Assembly: GCF_000805335.1 (NCBI RefSeq)
Contig: NZ_KN708638.1
Location: 4,832,927 to 4,885,930 of the forward strand
DNA: 53,004 bases
Origin: Streptomyces sp. CT34
Lineage (GTDB): Bacteria; Actinomycetota; Actinomycetes; Streptomycetales; Streptomycetaceae
Direction: 5' to 3'
Shown: positions 7,696 to 16,039 of the stretch, one piece after another
Layout of the letters: each line of letters starts with the position of its first letter
Position numbering within the stretch: position 1 is the first letter of the stretch
Notes under the pieces: model-generated
Database searches by the model: none
Seen by the model: the letters and a program-made list of their open reading frames with translations, nothing else
Told to the model about the DNA's origin: nothing
Translations under genes and position numbers: made by a program

Positions 7696-8124
7696 ATGTC
7701 CGGGCCCTATGTCATCCGAGGTTCGGTCGTTCTGCCGGAGGCCGAGCTGGTCTGGCGTTTCTCACGCTCCTCCGGGCCGGGCGGCCAGCACGTCAACACC
7801 AGCGACAGCCAGGTCGAGTTGCGCTTCGACCTGGCCGGGACGAAGGCGCTGCCCCCGGTGTGGCAGGAGCGGGCCCTGGAGCGGCTGGCCGGCCGGCTGG
7901 TCGACGGCGTGCTGTCCGTACGGGCCTCCGACCACCGCTCCCAGTGGCGCAACCGCGAGACCGCGGCCGTACGGCTCGCCGCGCTGCTCGCCGAGGCCAC
8001 CGCGCCGCCGCCCAGGCCGCGCAAGAAGTCGCGGATCCCACGCGGTATCAACGAGCGGCGGCTGCGCGAGAAGAAGCAGCGCGGCGAGACCAAGCGGGGC
8101 CGCTCGGGCCGCGATTGGGGCTGA
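7696..8124 (+). CDS. arfB: ArfB-type peptidyl-tRNA hydrolase (ribosome rescue)
   Basis: A 142-residue protein with a release-factor catalytic domain containing the GGQ motif (SSGPGGQHVNTSDSQVEL, near residue 30) and a basic C-terminal tail (PRKKSRIPRGINERRLREKK). In ArfB/YaeJ such a tail enters the empty mRNA channel of stalled ribosomes. It releases the peptide from non-stop complexes without a codon-recognition domain. ATG 7696 gives the usual MSGPYVIRG start; GGAGG lies only one base upstream, and an in-frame ATG at 7687 is an alternative. Confidence 0.92.
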   Translation: MSGPYVIRGSVVLPEAELVWRFSRSSGPGGQHVNTSDSQVELRFDLAGTKALPPVWQERALERLAGRLVDGVLSVRASDHRSQWRNRETAAVRLAALLAEATAPPPRPRKKSRIPRGINERRLREKKQRGETKRGRSGRDWG

Positions 8125-8146
8125 GCGGGCCGACGGTTCCCGGTCC

Positions 8147-8770
8147 TCAGCCCAGCTGGCGGTACTTGCCCCGGAAGTACGTGAGCGGCCCGTCGTCATC
8201 GTCGGACGTCGTGGTCGCCAGGACGCGTCCGATGACGAGGGTGTGGTCGCCGGCCACCACCCGCTGTTCGGTGCGGCACTCCAGCGTCGCCAGTGCGCCG
8301 CCGATGAGCGGGGCGCCGGACGCTTCGCCGCGTACGGACGGAATGTCCTCGAAGAGCAGCCGGTCGCTGATGCGGCCCTTCATGGCGAATCGCCCCGCTA
8401 CGTGACGCTGATGGCCCGAGAGTACCGAGACGGCCCACAGCGGCTGCTGCGCCAGCAGGTCGTCCATCCGGGAGTCGTTGCGAACGCTCACCATGACCAG
8501 CGGCGGGTCCAGGGACACGGACAGGAACGCCGTCGCGGTCATGCCGACGTCCTCGCCACGCGGGCCGGCGTCCGGGTCGTGGGCGGTGATCAGCACCACG
8601 CCTGCGGCGAGGCGGGACAGGGCGGCACGGAACTCGTCGTCACTCACCCCAACAGCATGCGCGATCGGCCCGTCGCCCGGCACGGAGGCGAGGGAGACGG
8701 CGGGTGCGGTGGGTGCGGCGGGTGTGGCGGAGCCGGCGGCCGGGGTGGCGGCAGGAGTTTTCGTGAACAC
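8147..8770 (-). CDS. flavin reductase-like domain protein
   Basis: A 207-residue protein. Residues 45-205 form the flavin reductase split-barrel of the HpaC/two-component monooxygenase type: FRAALSRLAAGVVLIT, MTATAFLSVSLDPPLVMVSV, FAMKGRISDRLLF, LATLECR and GDHTLVIGRV. These enzymes supply reduced flavin to a partner monooxygenase; no partner is adjacent. The first 40 residues are an Ala/Pro-rich extension, and GTG 8770 lacks a clear ribosome-binding site, so the true start may be further in. Convergent with arfB. Confidence 0.87.
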   Translation of the reverse strand: MFTKTPAATPAAGSATPAAPTAPAVSLASVPGDGPIAHAVGVSDDEFRAALSRLAAGVVLITAHDPDAGPRGEDVGMTATAFLSVSLDPPLVMVSVRNDSRMDDLLAQQPLWAVSVLSGHQRHVAGRFAMKGRISDRLLFEDIPSVRGEASGAPLIGGALATLECRTEQRVVAGDHTLVIGRVLATTTSDDDDGPLTYFRGKYRQLG

Positions 8771-8861
8771 GCCATGAACGCTAACTTCGACCGGCCCCGG
8801 TCCGCATCGGGCCCCGGGACCACTCGCGCCCTAGGTCCGGCGGCGGAGGCGATCGCCACCG

Positions 8862-8893
8862 CGGAGGGCACGGAGGGCACGGAGGGCACGGAG
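8862..8893. repeat. 9-bp tandem repeat (CGGAGGGCA)
   Basis: CGGAGGGCA is present three times plus a partial fourth copy in the 478-bp gap before the cyclase gene. About 50 bp further on, a looser repeat around CGGAAGTGCTCG follows (8925-8990). No gene is seen between 8771 and 9248. Confidence 0.75.
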
Positions 8894-9090
8894 CGTGCGG
8901 GGCGGCGCCCGGGGACGGGTGCTCGCGGAAGTGTCCGCCGAAGTGCCCGCGGAACGGTTCGGAGAAGTGCTCGCGGAAGTGCTCGGAGGTGGCTGGAATT
9001 TGCGTTCAGGAAGACTTCGAGGAGTAGCCGAGCGTTGTTCGGGCGCCTTGGTGAGCTGCGGCCGTGGACCGGCAACCGGCCGTCACCGCT

Positions 9091-9106
9091 TGTGACTTGA
9101 GTCACA
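9091..9106. promoter_or_regulatory. Crp-like palindrome upstream of cdgB
   Basis: TGTGACTTGAGTCACA is a perfect inverted repeat and contains TGTGA-N6-TCACA, the standard Crp recognition pattern. Streptomyces encode Crp, which binds GTG-N6-CAC-like sites. It is centred about 150 bp upstream of the cyclase ATG. Confidence 0.6.
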
Positions 9107-9136
9107 GCGGGCGCTAATTGTTGACCCTGTGTACCG

Positions 9137-9162
9137 AGTGAACAGCTCACTGTGATTCAGTG
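9137..9162. promoter_or_regulatory. BldD-like operator upstream of cdgB
   Basis: AGTGA-ACAGC-TCACT (9137-9151) is a perfect inverted repeat that matches the AGTGA...TCAC half-sites of BldD. It overlaps a second inverted repeat, CACTG-TGATT-CAGTG (9148-9162). cdgB is a known BldD target in S. coelicolor, which supports the reading. Confidence 0.65.
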
Positions 9163-9248
9163 AGCGTGGAATCGGACGACGAAGACGACGAAGAAGAAGA
9201 CGACAACGAATCGGTGGAGTGCTGTCGAGGTCTCAGGGAGAGCGAGCG

Positions 9249-10931
9249 ATGGAGACCGAGTCGGAGCCCTATGTCCGTCTTGCGACCCTGCGGCAGCTGC
9301 ACCAAGTGGTCGCCGAGCTGAATACCGCACGCAGCCTTGCGGACACCTTGCAGTCCGTTGCCGACGGGGCGATCGCCGGGCTGGGCTTCGAGCTCGCCGC
9401 GGTCAACCTCGTACGGCCGGACGGCGATCTCGTGGTCGCCGCGGTGGCCGGCAGCGCGGGCGCCGAGGCGCTGATGGCCGGGCGGGTGGGCTCGCGCTCC
9501 TCATGGGAGCGGCGGCTGTCCATGGGGGAGCGCTGGGGCGACCTGTGCTTCATCCCGTACACCGAGGGCTGGGTGCTGGATGACGACGACGTGCCCCAGT
9601 GGCACACCGCCGGGCCCGCGCCCCGCTTCCCCGACGAGTGGCACCCGATGGACCGCCTCTTCGCGCCGATGTACACGGCCGCCAACGGCAACGGCGAGCT
9701 GCTCGGGGTGATCTCCGTGGACCGGCCGCGCAACGGCCGGCGCCCCGGCCCCTGGGGCCAGGAGGCGCTCCAGATGTACGCGTTCCAGTCGGCCATCGCG
9801 ATCAGCAACGCCCGGCTGCGGGCCAACATGCAGCGCGCCCTGGTCCGGCTGGAGCGCGAGCAGCAGGCGCTGCGCGCCAGCGAGGAGAGCTTCCGGCAGG
9901 CTTTCGAGTACGCGCCGAGCGGGATGGCCGTCGCCGAAATGGGCGGTGACCAGCACGGACGGCTGCTGCGCACCAACGACGCGCTGTGCCGGCTGCTGGG
10001 CCGCCCGGCGTCCGCGATGCGCCGGCTGTCCTTCTCCGACCTCGTGCACCCCGAGGACATCGGCACCCTGCTGCGCACCTCCGCCGAGGGCGGCCGGGCC
10101 GAGCTGCGGCTGGCCCGCCGGGACGGCACGTACGTGTGGGTGTCGCTGCGGAACTCGGTCGTCGCGGACACCGCCGACGGGCCCCGCTACCTGCTCACCC
10201 ACGTCGAGGACATCGAGGAGCGCAAGCGCCATGAGCTCGCTCTCGCGCACCGCGCCAGCCATGACTCGCTGACCGGACTGCCCAACAGCGCCGAACTGCG
10301 CACCCGGCTCGGCGCCCGGCTGTGCTCCCGCCGGCCGGGCTCGCTCGCCGACGCCTACGCCTCCTCGGGTGCGGACGGCTCCGATCCGCGCGCCCCGCAC
10401 GGCTTCGGGGCGGACGGCACGGAGCCGTTCGAGGGGCTCGACGGCTTCGAGGGCAAGGCCGCCGGCCCGGTCCCGTTCGACCACCACATCCATCTCTTCG
10501 CGCCCCCCGACGGGCCCGAGGACGACGGCTCCAAGGGGCTCGCGGTCCTCTTCTGCGACCTGGACGGCTTCAAGTCGATCAACGACCGCTTCGGGCACAA
10601 CACCGGTGACGCGGTGCTGATCGAGGTCGCCCGGCGGCTGACCAGCGGTGTCCGGGACGGCGACACGGTCGCCCGGCTCGGCGGCGACGAGTTCGTGGTG
10701 CTGGCCGACGGGCTGGGTACGGCCGATGCGCAGGACCTCGCGGTCCGGCTACGGAACGCGATCATCCCGCCGATCCGGGTCGAGGGCCGGGCAGTCCGGG
10801 TCGGCGCCAGCTTCGGCATCGGCTGGGCGAGCTGCGGTATGACCGCCGAGGAGGTGCTGGAGTCGGCCGACCAACGGATGTACGTGGAGAAACGCTCCCG
10901 CTCGAAGGGGAACCGGCGGGCGGCGGGCTGA
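9249..10931 (+). CDS. cdgB: diguanylate cyclase, GAF-PAS-GGDEF (CdgB type)
   Basis: A 560-residue cytosolic c-di-GMP synthase. A GAF domain (about residues 15-200), a PAS/PAC domain (about 215-335, ending DIEERKRHELALAHRASHD) and a GGDEF domain follow in order. The active motif GGDEF is intact, and RDGD five residues before it is the RxxD product-inhibition site. An insert of about 70 residues, rich in Gly, Asp and Pro, interrupts the GGDEF domain between DSLTGLPN and LFCDLDGF. Domain order and BldD-like control match CdgB of S. coelicolor, where c-di-GMP blocks development by dimerising BldD. ATG 9249 has AGGGAG eight bases upstream. Confidence 0.93.
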   Translation: METESEPYVRLATLRQLHQVVAELNTARSLADTLQSVADGAIAGLGFELAAVNLVRPDGDLVVAAVAGSAGAEALMAGRVGSRSSWERRLSMGERWGDLCFIPYTEGWVLDDDDVPQWHTAGPAPRFPDEWHPMDRLFAPMYTAANGNGELLGVISVDRPRNGRRPGPWGQEALQMYAFQSAIAISNARLRANMQRALVRLEREQQALRASEESFRQAFEYAPSGMAVAEMGGDQHGRLLRTNDALCRLLGRPASAMRRLSFSDLVHPEDIGTLLRTSAEGGRAELRLARRDGTYVWVSLRNSVVADTADGPRYLLTHVEDIEERKRHELALAHRASHDSLTGLPNSAELRTRLGARLCSRRPGSLADAYASSGADGSDPRAPHGFGADGTEPFEGLDGFEGKAAGPVPFDHHIHLFAPPDGPEDDGSKGLAVLFCDLDGFKSINDRFGHNTGDAVLIEVARRLTSGVRDGDTVARLGGDEFVVLADGLGTADAQDLAVRLRNAIIPPIRVEGRAVRVGASFGIGWASCGMTAEEVLESADQRMYVEKRSRSKGNRRAAG

Positions 10932-11083
10932 GCGTGGGAGCCGGGCCGGGAACCGCGGCCCCGGTGCCGCGCATCTCACACCCGCGGCATCGTGCCTGGC
11001 GTACCGCCCGTTCACCGGCCGTTGGTGATCTTGTGGTTGGGCGGGATCGGCGTGGTACGGCCTTGACGGGGTAGGCTGCGCCG

Positions 11084-11185
11084 ATGCGGCGCGGAGCCGC
11101 CGGGGCCGGGAAAAGACAGTTCGCGCGGATGCCCGCGAACGCGCACATCACGCGCACATCACGCGTACGGATCGCTTGGGAGTGA
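11084..11185 (+). CDS. possible 33-aa leaderless leader peptide
   Basis: TAGGCT (11072-11077), a good -10 box, ends six bases before an ATG that opens a 33-codon frame. This frame stops at TGA 11183-11185, six bases before the ATG of the next gene, and contains that gene's GGGAG ribosome-binding site. The peptide is basic and Ala-rich with no recognisable domain. Either it is a translated leader coupled to the next gene or the arrangement is chance. Confidence 0.3.
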   Translation: MRRGAAGAGKRQFARMPANAHITRTSRVRIAWE

Positions 11186-11191
11186 CACGGA

Positions 11192-12106
11192 ATGACGGCC
11201 GGTAACAACGGCGCGGACACGCCGGAGAACGACGACCCGTTCGGCTACCTCTACCGCTCGGAGGGCGGCGAGGGCGGCGCGGGCCCGTCGGGCGACGGCG
11301 GGGCGGCGCGGCAGCCGGGCGTACCGCGGACCTCCTACAACCAGGTCCGCGCGGTCGGCCAGCGGCAGTACGGCGGTCAGCAGACCCAGCAGCCGGCGTA
11401 CGGCCAGCAGAACGCCCACTACGCCGCGCCCGAGACGCTGCCCGGAGGCGGCGGCGAGCGCACCCGCCCGGCCCCCGCGTACGGCGGCCAGGAGCCCCGG
11501 CGCGGCCGGAACGGCCTGCTGATAGGCGCGGTCGCGGTGGTCGCGGTGGTCTGCATAGGCATCGGTGTGGCCATGCTGACCAACAGCGGCGACAACAAGA
11601 GCGACACCGCCCAGAAGCCCGGCCCGACGGCCGGCGACTCGGTCCAGCCCAGCACCCAGCCGTCCACCAAGCCCAGCCCCGGCGCACTCCCCAAGGACGA
11701 CGCGGGCGCACTGCGGCTCAGCGGTGGCGCGACGACCGCCAAGGACATCAAGGGTGCCCAATCGGCCAGCGGTTCGTACGTCACCGGCTTCAACCAGGTC
11801 GGGGCGAAGGTGCAGTGGACCGTGAACGTGCCGACCGCCGGCGACTTCCGGCTGAATGTGCACTACAGCATCCCGGGAGACGACGCCAACGCCACGCTCT
11901 CGGTCAACGGCAAGCCCAACAGCTCGCCGTTGGGCCTGAAGAACTTCATACACTCCGCGAAGGGCGACTGGGTGAAGGGCTGGCAGACGACCTGGGCCCC
12001 GGTCACCCTGAACAAGGGCACCAACACCCTCGAGATCGCCTGCGCACAGGGCAATCAGTGCAACGCCATCCTGGATCAGGTGTGGCTGACGGGGGCCAAT
12101 CAGTAG
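11192..12106 (+). CDS. membrane-anchored protein with carbohydrate-binding-like domain
   Basis: A 304-residue single-pass protein. Residues 1-105 are cytoplasmic, low in complexity and rich in Gly, Gln and Pro (QQTQQPAYGQQ). One transmembrane helix (NGLLIGAVAVVAVVCIGIGV) follows, then a Ser/Thr/Pro linker. The last 135 residues form a beta-sandwich resembling CBM6/CBM35 modules: LSGGATTAKDIKG, FNQVGAKVQWTVNVPTAGDFRLNVHYS, LSVNG and a closing LDQVWLTG. It is probably a cell-surface sensor or wall-binding protein. GGGAG precedes ATG 11192. It follows the c-di-GMP cyclase but has its own promoter. Confidence 0.85.
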   Translation: MTAGNNGADTPENDDPFGYLYRSEGGEGGAGPSGDGGAARQPGVPRTSYNQVRAVGQRQYGGQQTQQPAYGQQNAHYAAPETLPGGGGERTRPAPAYGGQEPRRGRNGLLIGAVAVVAVVCIGIGVAMLTNSGDNKSDTAQKPGPTAGDSVQPSTQPSTKPSPGALPKDDAGALRLSGGATTAKDIKGAQSASGSYVTGFNQVGAKVQWTVNVPTAGDFRLNVHYSIPGDDANATLSVNGKPNSSPLGLKNFIHSAKGDWVKGWQTTWAPVTLNKGTNTLEIACAQGNQCNAILDQVWLTGANQ

Positions 12107-12272
12107 GCGTCGATTGCCACTTGGGGTGCGGCCGCAACACCGCAGGTGAGCAGGCTCGTTGCCCGAAAACGGATTGCACTCGTCACTTTGGTCAACTGGA
12201 CTGGGCAGCAACATTCCAGTTGATCTGAGGTGATTACGCGAGAAGTTACGTGTCATAGCCCTGTCCGGTGCT

Positions 12273-12584
12273 GTGTTGCTGGCCGCGCTGCCGCTCACCG
12301 CGGGAACGGCCGATGCAGCTGCCAAATGCCCCAACGGCAACATCTGTGGCTGGACGCAGCCGAACTTCGAGGGGCAGGAGTCCGACGTGTTCACCCCCTC
12401 GTCGGGATGCAACGCGTTCGACCAGGACAACGTCCGGTCGGTGTCAAACCAGGACTACCACCGGGTGACCTTCTACAGCGATAGCGGGTGCTACGGCCAG
12501 CACTTCGACCTGACCAGGGGCCAGTACTCGGCCAAGACTCCGTGGCCGGTGAGGAGCATAGCCGTCTGGGGGCCGGACAAGTAG
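12273..12584 (+). CDS. secreted peptidase-inhibitor I36 / crystallin-like protein, start uncertain
   Basis: The mature part, about 85 residues with four Cys (KCPNGNICGW, SSGCNAFD, SDSGCYG), has the beta/gamma-crystallin-like pattern of the inhibitor I36 family (SMPI of Streptomyces). It would be secreted, since a hydrophobic signal core ending TADAAA precedes it. The start is odd: the only good start in this frame is GTG 12273, which leaves no basic N-region. Upstream the frame reads REKLRVIALSGAV but has no ATG, GTG or TTG before a stop at 12231. A GTG at 12230 in another frame would join perfectly if one base near 12251 were removed. An inverted repeat (TCAACTGG 12192-12199, CCAGTTGA 12216-12223) lies just upstream. 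Confidence 0.7.
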   Translation: MLLAALPLTAGTADAAAKCPNGNICGWTQPNFEGQESDVFTPSSGCNAFDQDNVRSVSNQDYHRVTFYSDSGCYGQHFDLTRGQYSAKTPWPVRSIAVWGPDK

Positions 12585-12733
12585 CAGGTGGCGTTGGGCT
12601 GATACGGGCCGAGGGCGCGATCGACCCGGTCGTGTCCTCGGCCCGTCGTCCGTCCGAGTGTTGCGCCTCAGGGCCTTGCTGCCGGCAGTTGGACAGGGCA
12701 CCGGGCGAGTGCCGCCGAGCAGGTTCGGAATCC

Positions 12734-13663
12734 TCACGCCGCCGTAGGCCGATCCGTCACCACCACGTGCGGCAGCAGTTCTTCGTACGTCGCGGGGTCG
12801 AACTCGCCCGCGGCCGGGGCCCGTACGGTGGCCGCGGAGAGGGCCACCGCGCGGGTCAGGCGGTCCGGCCAGGGGAGTTCCTCGACGAGGCCGGAGAGCA
12901 GGCCGGCCACGGCGGAGTCGCCGGCCCCGGTGGGGTTTCCGGCGAACCGGTGGGGTGGGGTGGCCTGCCAGGCGCCCTCGGCGGTGACCGCGAGCATGCC
13001 GTCCGCGCCGAGGGAGGCGGCCACCGCGTGGGCGCCGCGGCGGCGGGCGTCGCGGGCGGCGCGCAGCGGTTCGGTGCTGCCGGTGAGGGCGGCCAGCTCG
13101 TCGGCGTTGGGCTTGGCGAGGTCGGGGCGGGCGGCCAGGCCGCGGCGCAGCGGTTCGCCGCTGGTGTCGAGGAGGACGGGGACGCCGGCGGCGTGCGCGG
13201 CGCGGGTGAGGCGGGCGTAGACGTCCACCGGGACGCCCGGCGGGAGACTGCCGCAGAGCGCCACCGCCCGTGCCTCGCCCAGCAGTTCGCGGTAGGAGCC
13301 GAGGAACGCGGCCCATTCGGCGGGGGAGACGGTCGGACCCGGTTCGTTGAGCTGGGTGGTGTCGCCGGTGGCGGCGTCGACGACCGCGATGGTGCGGCGG
13401 CTGGCGCCGCCCACCGGGACCAGTGCGTCGGTGACGTCGGTCTCCTGGGTGAGCAGGGCGCGCAGCGCCTCGCCGGTGCCGCCGCCCGCGAAGCCGGTGG
13501 CGACCGTGCGGTGGCCGAGCGCGGCCAGTACGCGGGCGACGTTCAGGCCCTTGCCGCCGGGGCGTTCGGTGACCTCGGTGACGCGGTTGGTGGCGTGCGG
13601 GTGGAGCCGGGGGACGCGGTAGGTGATGTCCAGGGCGGCGTTCAGCGTGACCGTGAGGATCAT
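12734..13663 (-). CDS. PfkB-family sugar-phosphate kinase (1-phosphofructokinase-like)
   Basis: A 309-residue cytosolic kinase. It begins MILTVTLNAALDITY as in FruK/LacC enzymes, has the GGKGLNVARVLAALG signature near residue 38 and the C-terminal catalytic GNPTGAGDSAVAGLL. Likely substrates are fructose-1-P, tagatose-6-P or a hexose phosphate linked to GlcNAc breakdown. It is the last gene of the nagK-nagA operon, 187 bp after nagA with a hairpin between. GGAGGGGAG precedes ATG 13663. The link to amino-sugar metabolism rests on gene order. Confidence 0.88.
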   Translation of the reverse strand: MILTVTLNAALDITYRVPRLHPHATNRVTEVTERPGGKGLNVARVLAALGHRTVATGFAGGGTGEALRALLTQETDVTDALVPVGGASRRTIAVVDAATGDTTQLNEPGPTVSPAEWAAFLGSYRELLGEARAVALCGSLPPGVPVDVYARLTRAAHAAGVPVLLDTSGEPLRRGLAARPDLAKPNADELAALTGSTEPLRAARDARRRGAHAVAASLGADGMLAVTAEGAWQATPPHRFAGNPTGAGDSAVAGLLSGLVEELPWPDRLTRAVALSAATVRAPAAGEFDPATYEELLPHVVVTDRPTAA

Positions 13664-13802
13664 GGTCTCCCCTCCGGGAGGAGGCCGGCCGGACGGCCGT
13701 GGGTGAAGGCACCGCGTGCGGCGGTGGCATACGGACAAGTGCGCGAGCGATCATGCCATCGCGGATGCCGGTACGCCCAGACCCGGAACGGCCACCCGGT
13801 AC

Positions 13803-13831
13803 TGCCCGGCCGCCGGCCCGGCGGCCGGGCA
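13803..13831. terminator. strong hairpin between nagA and the PfkB gene
   Basis: TGCCCGGCCGCCG (13803-13815) and CGGCGGCCGGGCA (13819-13831) form a perfect 13-bp stem with a three-base loop. Within the operon it may end part of the transcripts or protect the nagK-nagA message, so the kinase may be expressed at a lower level. Confidence 0.6.
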
Positions 13832-13850
13832 ACACCCGGTGCCCGTCGGT

Positions 13851-15080
13851 TCAGGCGCCCGGCGGGCGCACCAGCCATGTGCCCCGGCGCATGACGCCGA
13901 CCAGTTCGCAGGCCGCGTCCAGCACCACCAGGTCGGCGTCCTTGCCGGTCTGGAGGGAGCCGGTCCGGCCGTCGATGCCCAGCAGCCGGGCGGGGGTGGC
14001 GGAGAGCGCCCGCACGGCCTGATCGATCGTCAGGCCGTCGACGGTGACGGCGCGTTGGAAGGCGCGGTCCAGGGTGAGTGTGGAGCCGGCGATGGAGCCG
14101 GCCGTGGGGCCCTCGCTGATTCGCGCGACGCCGTCCTTGACCTCGACCCGCATCGGGCCGAGCGGATACATCCCGTCGGTCATCCCGGCCGCGCCCATCG
14201 CGTCCGTGATGAACGCGACCCGTTCGGCGCCCGCCTCGCGGAAGGCCAGCTGGAGGACCGCGGGGTGCAGATGGGTGCCGTCGTTGATGAGCTCGACGGT
14301 GATCCGCTCGTCCTCCAGGAGGGCGGCGACCGGGCCGGGCGCCCGGTGGCCCAGTGCGGGCATCGCGTTGAAGAGGTGGGTGGCGACGGTGGCGCCGGCG
14401 TCGATGGCCCGGCGGGTGGCGTCGTAGGTGGAGTCGGTGTGGCCGATGGCGGCGATCACCCCGGCGTCGGCGAGAAGCCGTACGGAGTCCAGGCCGCCGG
14501 GCAGTTCGGGGGCGACGGTCATCATCTTCGCGGTGCCGTGCGCGGCGTCGACGAGCTTGCGGACGTCGGCCGGGTCCGGGTCGCGCAGCAGCTCGGGCTG
14601 GTGCGCGCCGCAGCGGTGCGGGGAGATGAACGGGCCCTCGAAGTGGATGCCCGCCAGGTCGCCCTGCTGGACCAGCTCGGCCAGCACCGCGGCCTGCCGG
14701 GCGAGGTCGCCCAGTTCGCCGGTGACGGTGGAGGCGACCATCGAGGTGGTGCCGTGCCGGCGGTGGGTGTCGATGACCTTCAGGCACTCCTCGGGGTCGG
14801 CGGACGAGAAGGAGCCGCCGCCTCCGCCGTGCACGTGCACGTCGACGAAGCCGGGGACGATCAGGTGCCCGGGCAGCTCGACGACCGTCTCCGCTCCGGC
14901 GGTTGCGTCGCCGTTCTCCGGCACCCGGTCCACGTCGCGGCTGTGGACCCCGGCGATACGGGTGCCCTCGACGGTGAGCCGGCCGCCGTCGACGACGCCG
15001 GACGGCCGGGCGATGCGGGCGCCGGCCAGGACGGTGCGCCGGGGGGCCGGGGTCCGTCCCGCGGACTGTTGCTGTGCCAT
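13851..15080 (-). CDS. nagA: N-acetylglucosamine-6-phosphate deacetylase
   Basis: A 409-residue amidohydrolase-fold enzyme that removes acetate from GlcNAc-6-P to give glucosamine-6-P. Visible features are the metal-site HVHGGGGG after the LIVPGFVDVH strand, the catalytic Glu in GIHFEGPFI, His in IGHTDST and THLFNAM, and the active-site Asp in FITDAMGAAG. Its start overlaps the stop of the upstream kinase as ATGA, so the two are translationally coupled; GGAGG lies inside the kinase gene's end. A DasR box upstream of the operon predicts induction by GlcN-6-P or GlcNAc-6-P. Confidence 0.95.
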   Translation of the reverse strand: MAQQQSAGRTPAPRRTVLAGARIARPSGVVDGGRLTVEGTRIAGVHSRDVDRVPENGDATAGAETVVELPGHLIVPGFVDVHVHGGGGGSFSSADPEECLKVIDTHRRHGTTSMVASTVTGELGDLARQAAVLAELVQQGDLAGIHFEGPFISPHRCGAHQPELLRDPDPADVRKLVDAAHGTAKMMTVAPELPGGLDSVRLLADAGVIAAIGHTDSTYDATRRAIDAGATVATHLFNAMPALGHRAPGPVAALLEDERITVELINDGTHLHPAVLQLAFREAGAERVAFITDAMGAAGMTDGMYPLGPMRVEVKDGVARISEGPTAGSIAGSTLTLDRAFQRAVTVDGLTIDQAVRALSATPARLLGIDGRTGSLQTGKDADLVVLDAACELVGVMRRGTWLVRPPGA

Positions 15081-16012
15081 CAGGCGGTTACCTCCGTGGA
15101 GAGAAGATCCCAGGCGAGCAGTCCTGCGCCCAGGCAGCCGGCGGCGTCCCCCAGGGCCGCCGGAACGATCGAGGGGAGCCGCTGGAACGTAACGCGCCGC
15201 CGGACCGCTTCCCGCAGAGGCGCGAACAGCGTGTCACCCGCCTCGGCGAGCCCGCCGCCGATGATCAGCGTCCGCGGGTCGAGCAGGGTGAGCGCGGTGA
15301 CCAGGCCGTCGGCGAGGGCGTCCACCGCGTGCTGCCAGACCTCCCGGGCGCGCCGGTCGCCGGACTCCACGGCCCTGGCGCAGTCGGCGGCGCCGGCCGC
15401 CGGATCGCCGCAGACCGCCGCCCAGTCGCGGCCCACCGCCGCGGCCGAGGCCACCGTCTCCAGGCAGCCGCGCTGCCGGCAGCCGCACTCGCGCCCGCCG
15501 GGCCGGACGACGATGTGGCCGATCTCGCCGGCGCTCCCGTGGGCGCCCGCCTCGATCCCGCCGCCGATCCCGATGGCGCCGGCGATCCCGGTGCCGAGGG
15601 GGACGAAGAGGAACCGGTCGGTGTCCCGGCCCGCTCCTATCCGGCCCTCGGCCAGGCCCCCGGTGCGGACGTCGTGGCCGAGGGCGACCGGCACCCCGCC
15701 GAGCCGCCGGGACAGCAGCTCGCGCATCGGTACGTCCCGCCAGCCGAGGTTGGCGGCGTAGACGGCGATGCCCGCGGCCTCGTCGACGATGCCGGGGACG
15801 GCGACGCCGGCGGCCACGGCGGTGCTGCCGAAGCGCTCCCGGCCGAGGTCGCGCAGCTCGGTGGCGAAGCCGAGGATCGTCTCGACGACGTCGGCGGGGC
15901 CGCGTTCGCGCCCGGTGGGGCGTCGCGCCTCGTGCAGCAGGGTGCCGTCCGCCCCGGCGAGGGCGGCCTTCATTCCGGTGCCGCCCACATCAAGGGCGAT
16001 GACGTGTCTCAC
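15080..16012 (-). CDS. nagK: ROK-family N-acetylglucosamine kinase
   Basis: A 310-residue sugar kinase of the ROK family. It has the ATP phosphate loop DVGGTGMK at the N-terminus, the catalytic PGIVDE and GHDVRTGG regions, GEIGHIVV and the Cys-rich zinc motif CGCRQRGCLE near residue 175. Coupling to nagA makes GlcNAc the best guess for the substrate. Starts at GTG 16012 without a strong ribosome-binding site. First gene of the operon nagK-nagA-pfkB. Confidence 0.88.
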   Translation of the reverse strand: MRHVIALDVGGTGMKAALAGADGTLLHEARRPTGRERGPADVVETILGFATELRDLGRERFGSTAVAAGVAVPGIVDEAAGIAVYAANLGWRDVPMRELLSRRLGGVPVALGHDVRTGGLAEGRIGAGRDTDRFLFVPLGTGIAGAIGIGGGIEAGAHGSAGEIGHIVVRPGGRECGCRQRGCLETVASAAAVGRDWAAVCGDPAAGAADCARAVESGDRRAREVWQHAVDALADGLVTALTLLDPRTLIIGGGLAEAGDTLFAPLREAVRRRVTFQRLPSIVPAALGDAAGCLGAGLLAWDLLSTEVTA

Positions 16013-16039
16013 GGGAACAGTTTCGCGCGATCCGCCATG

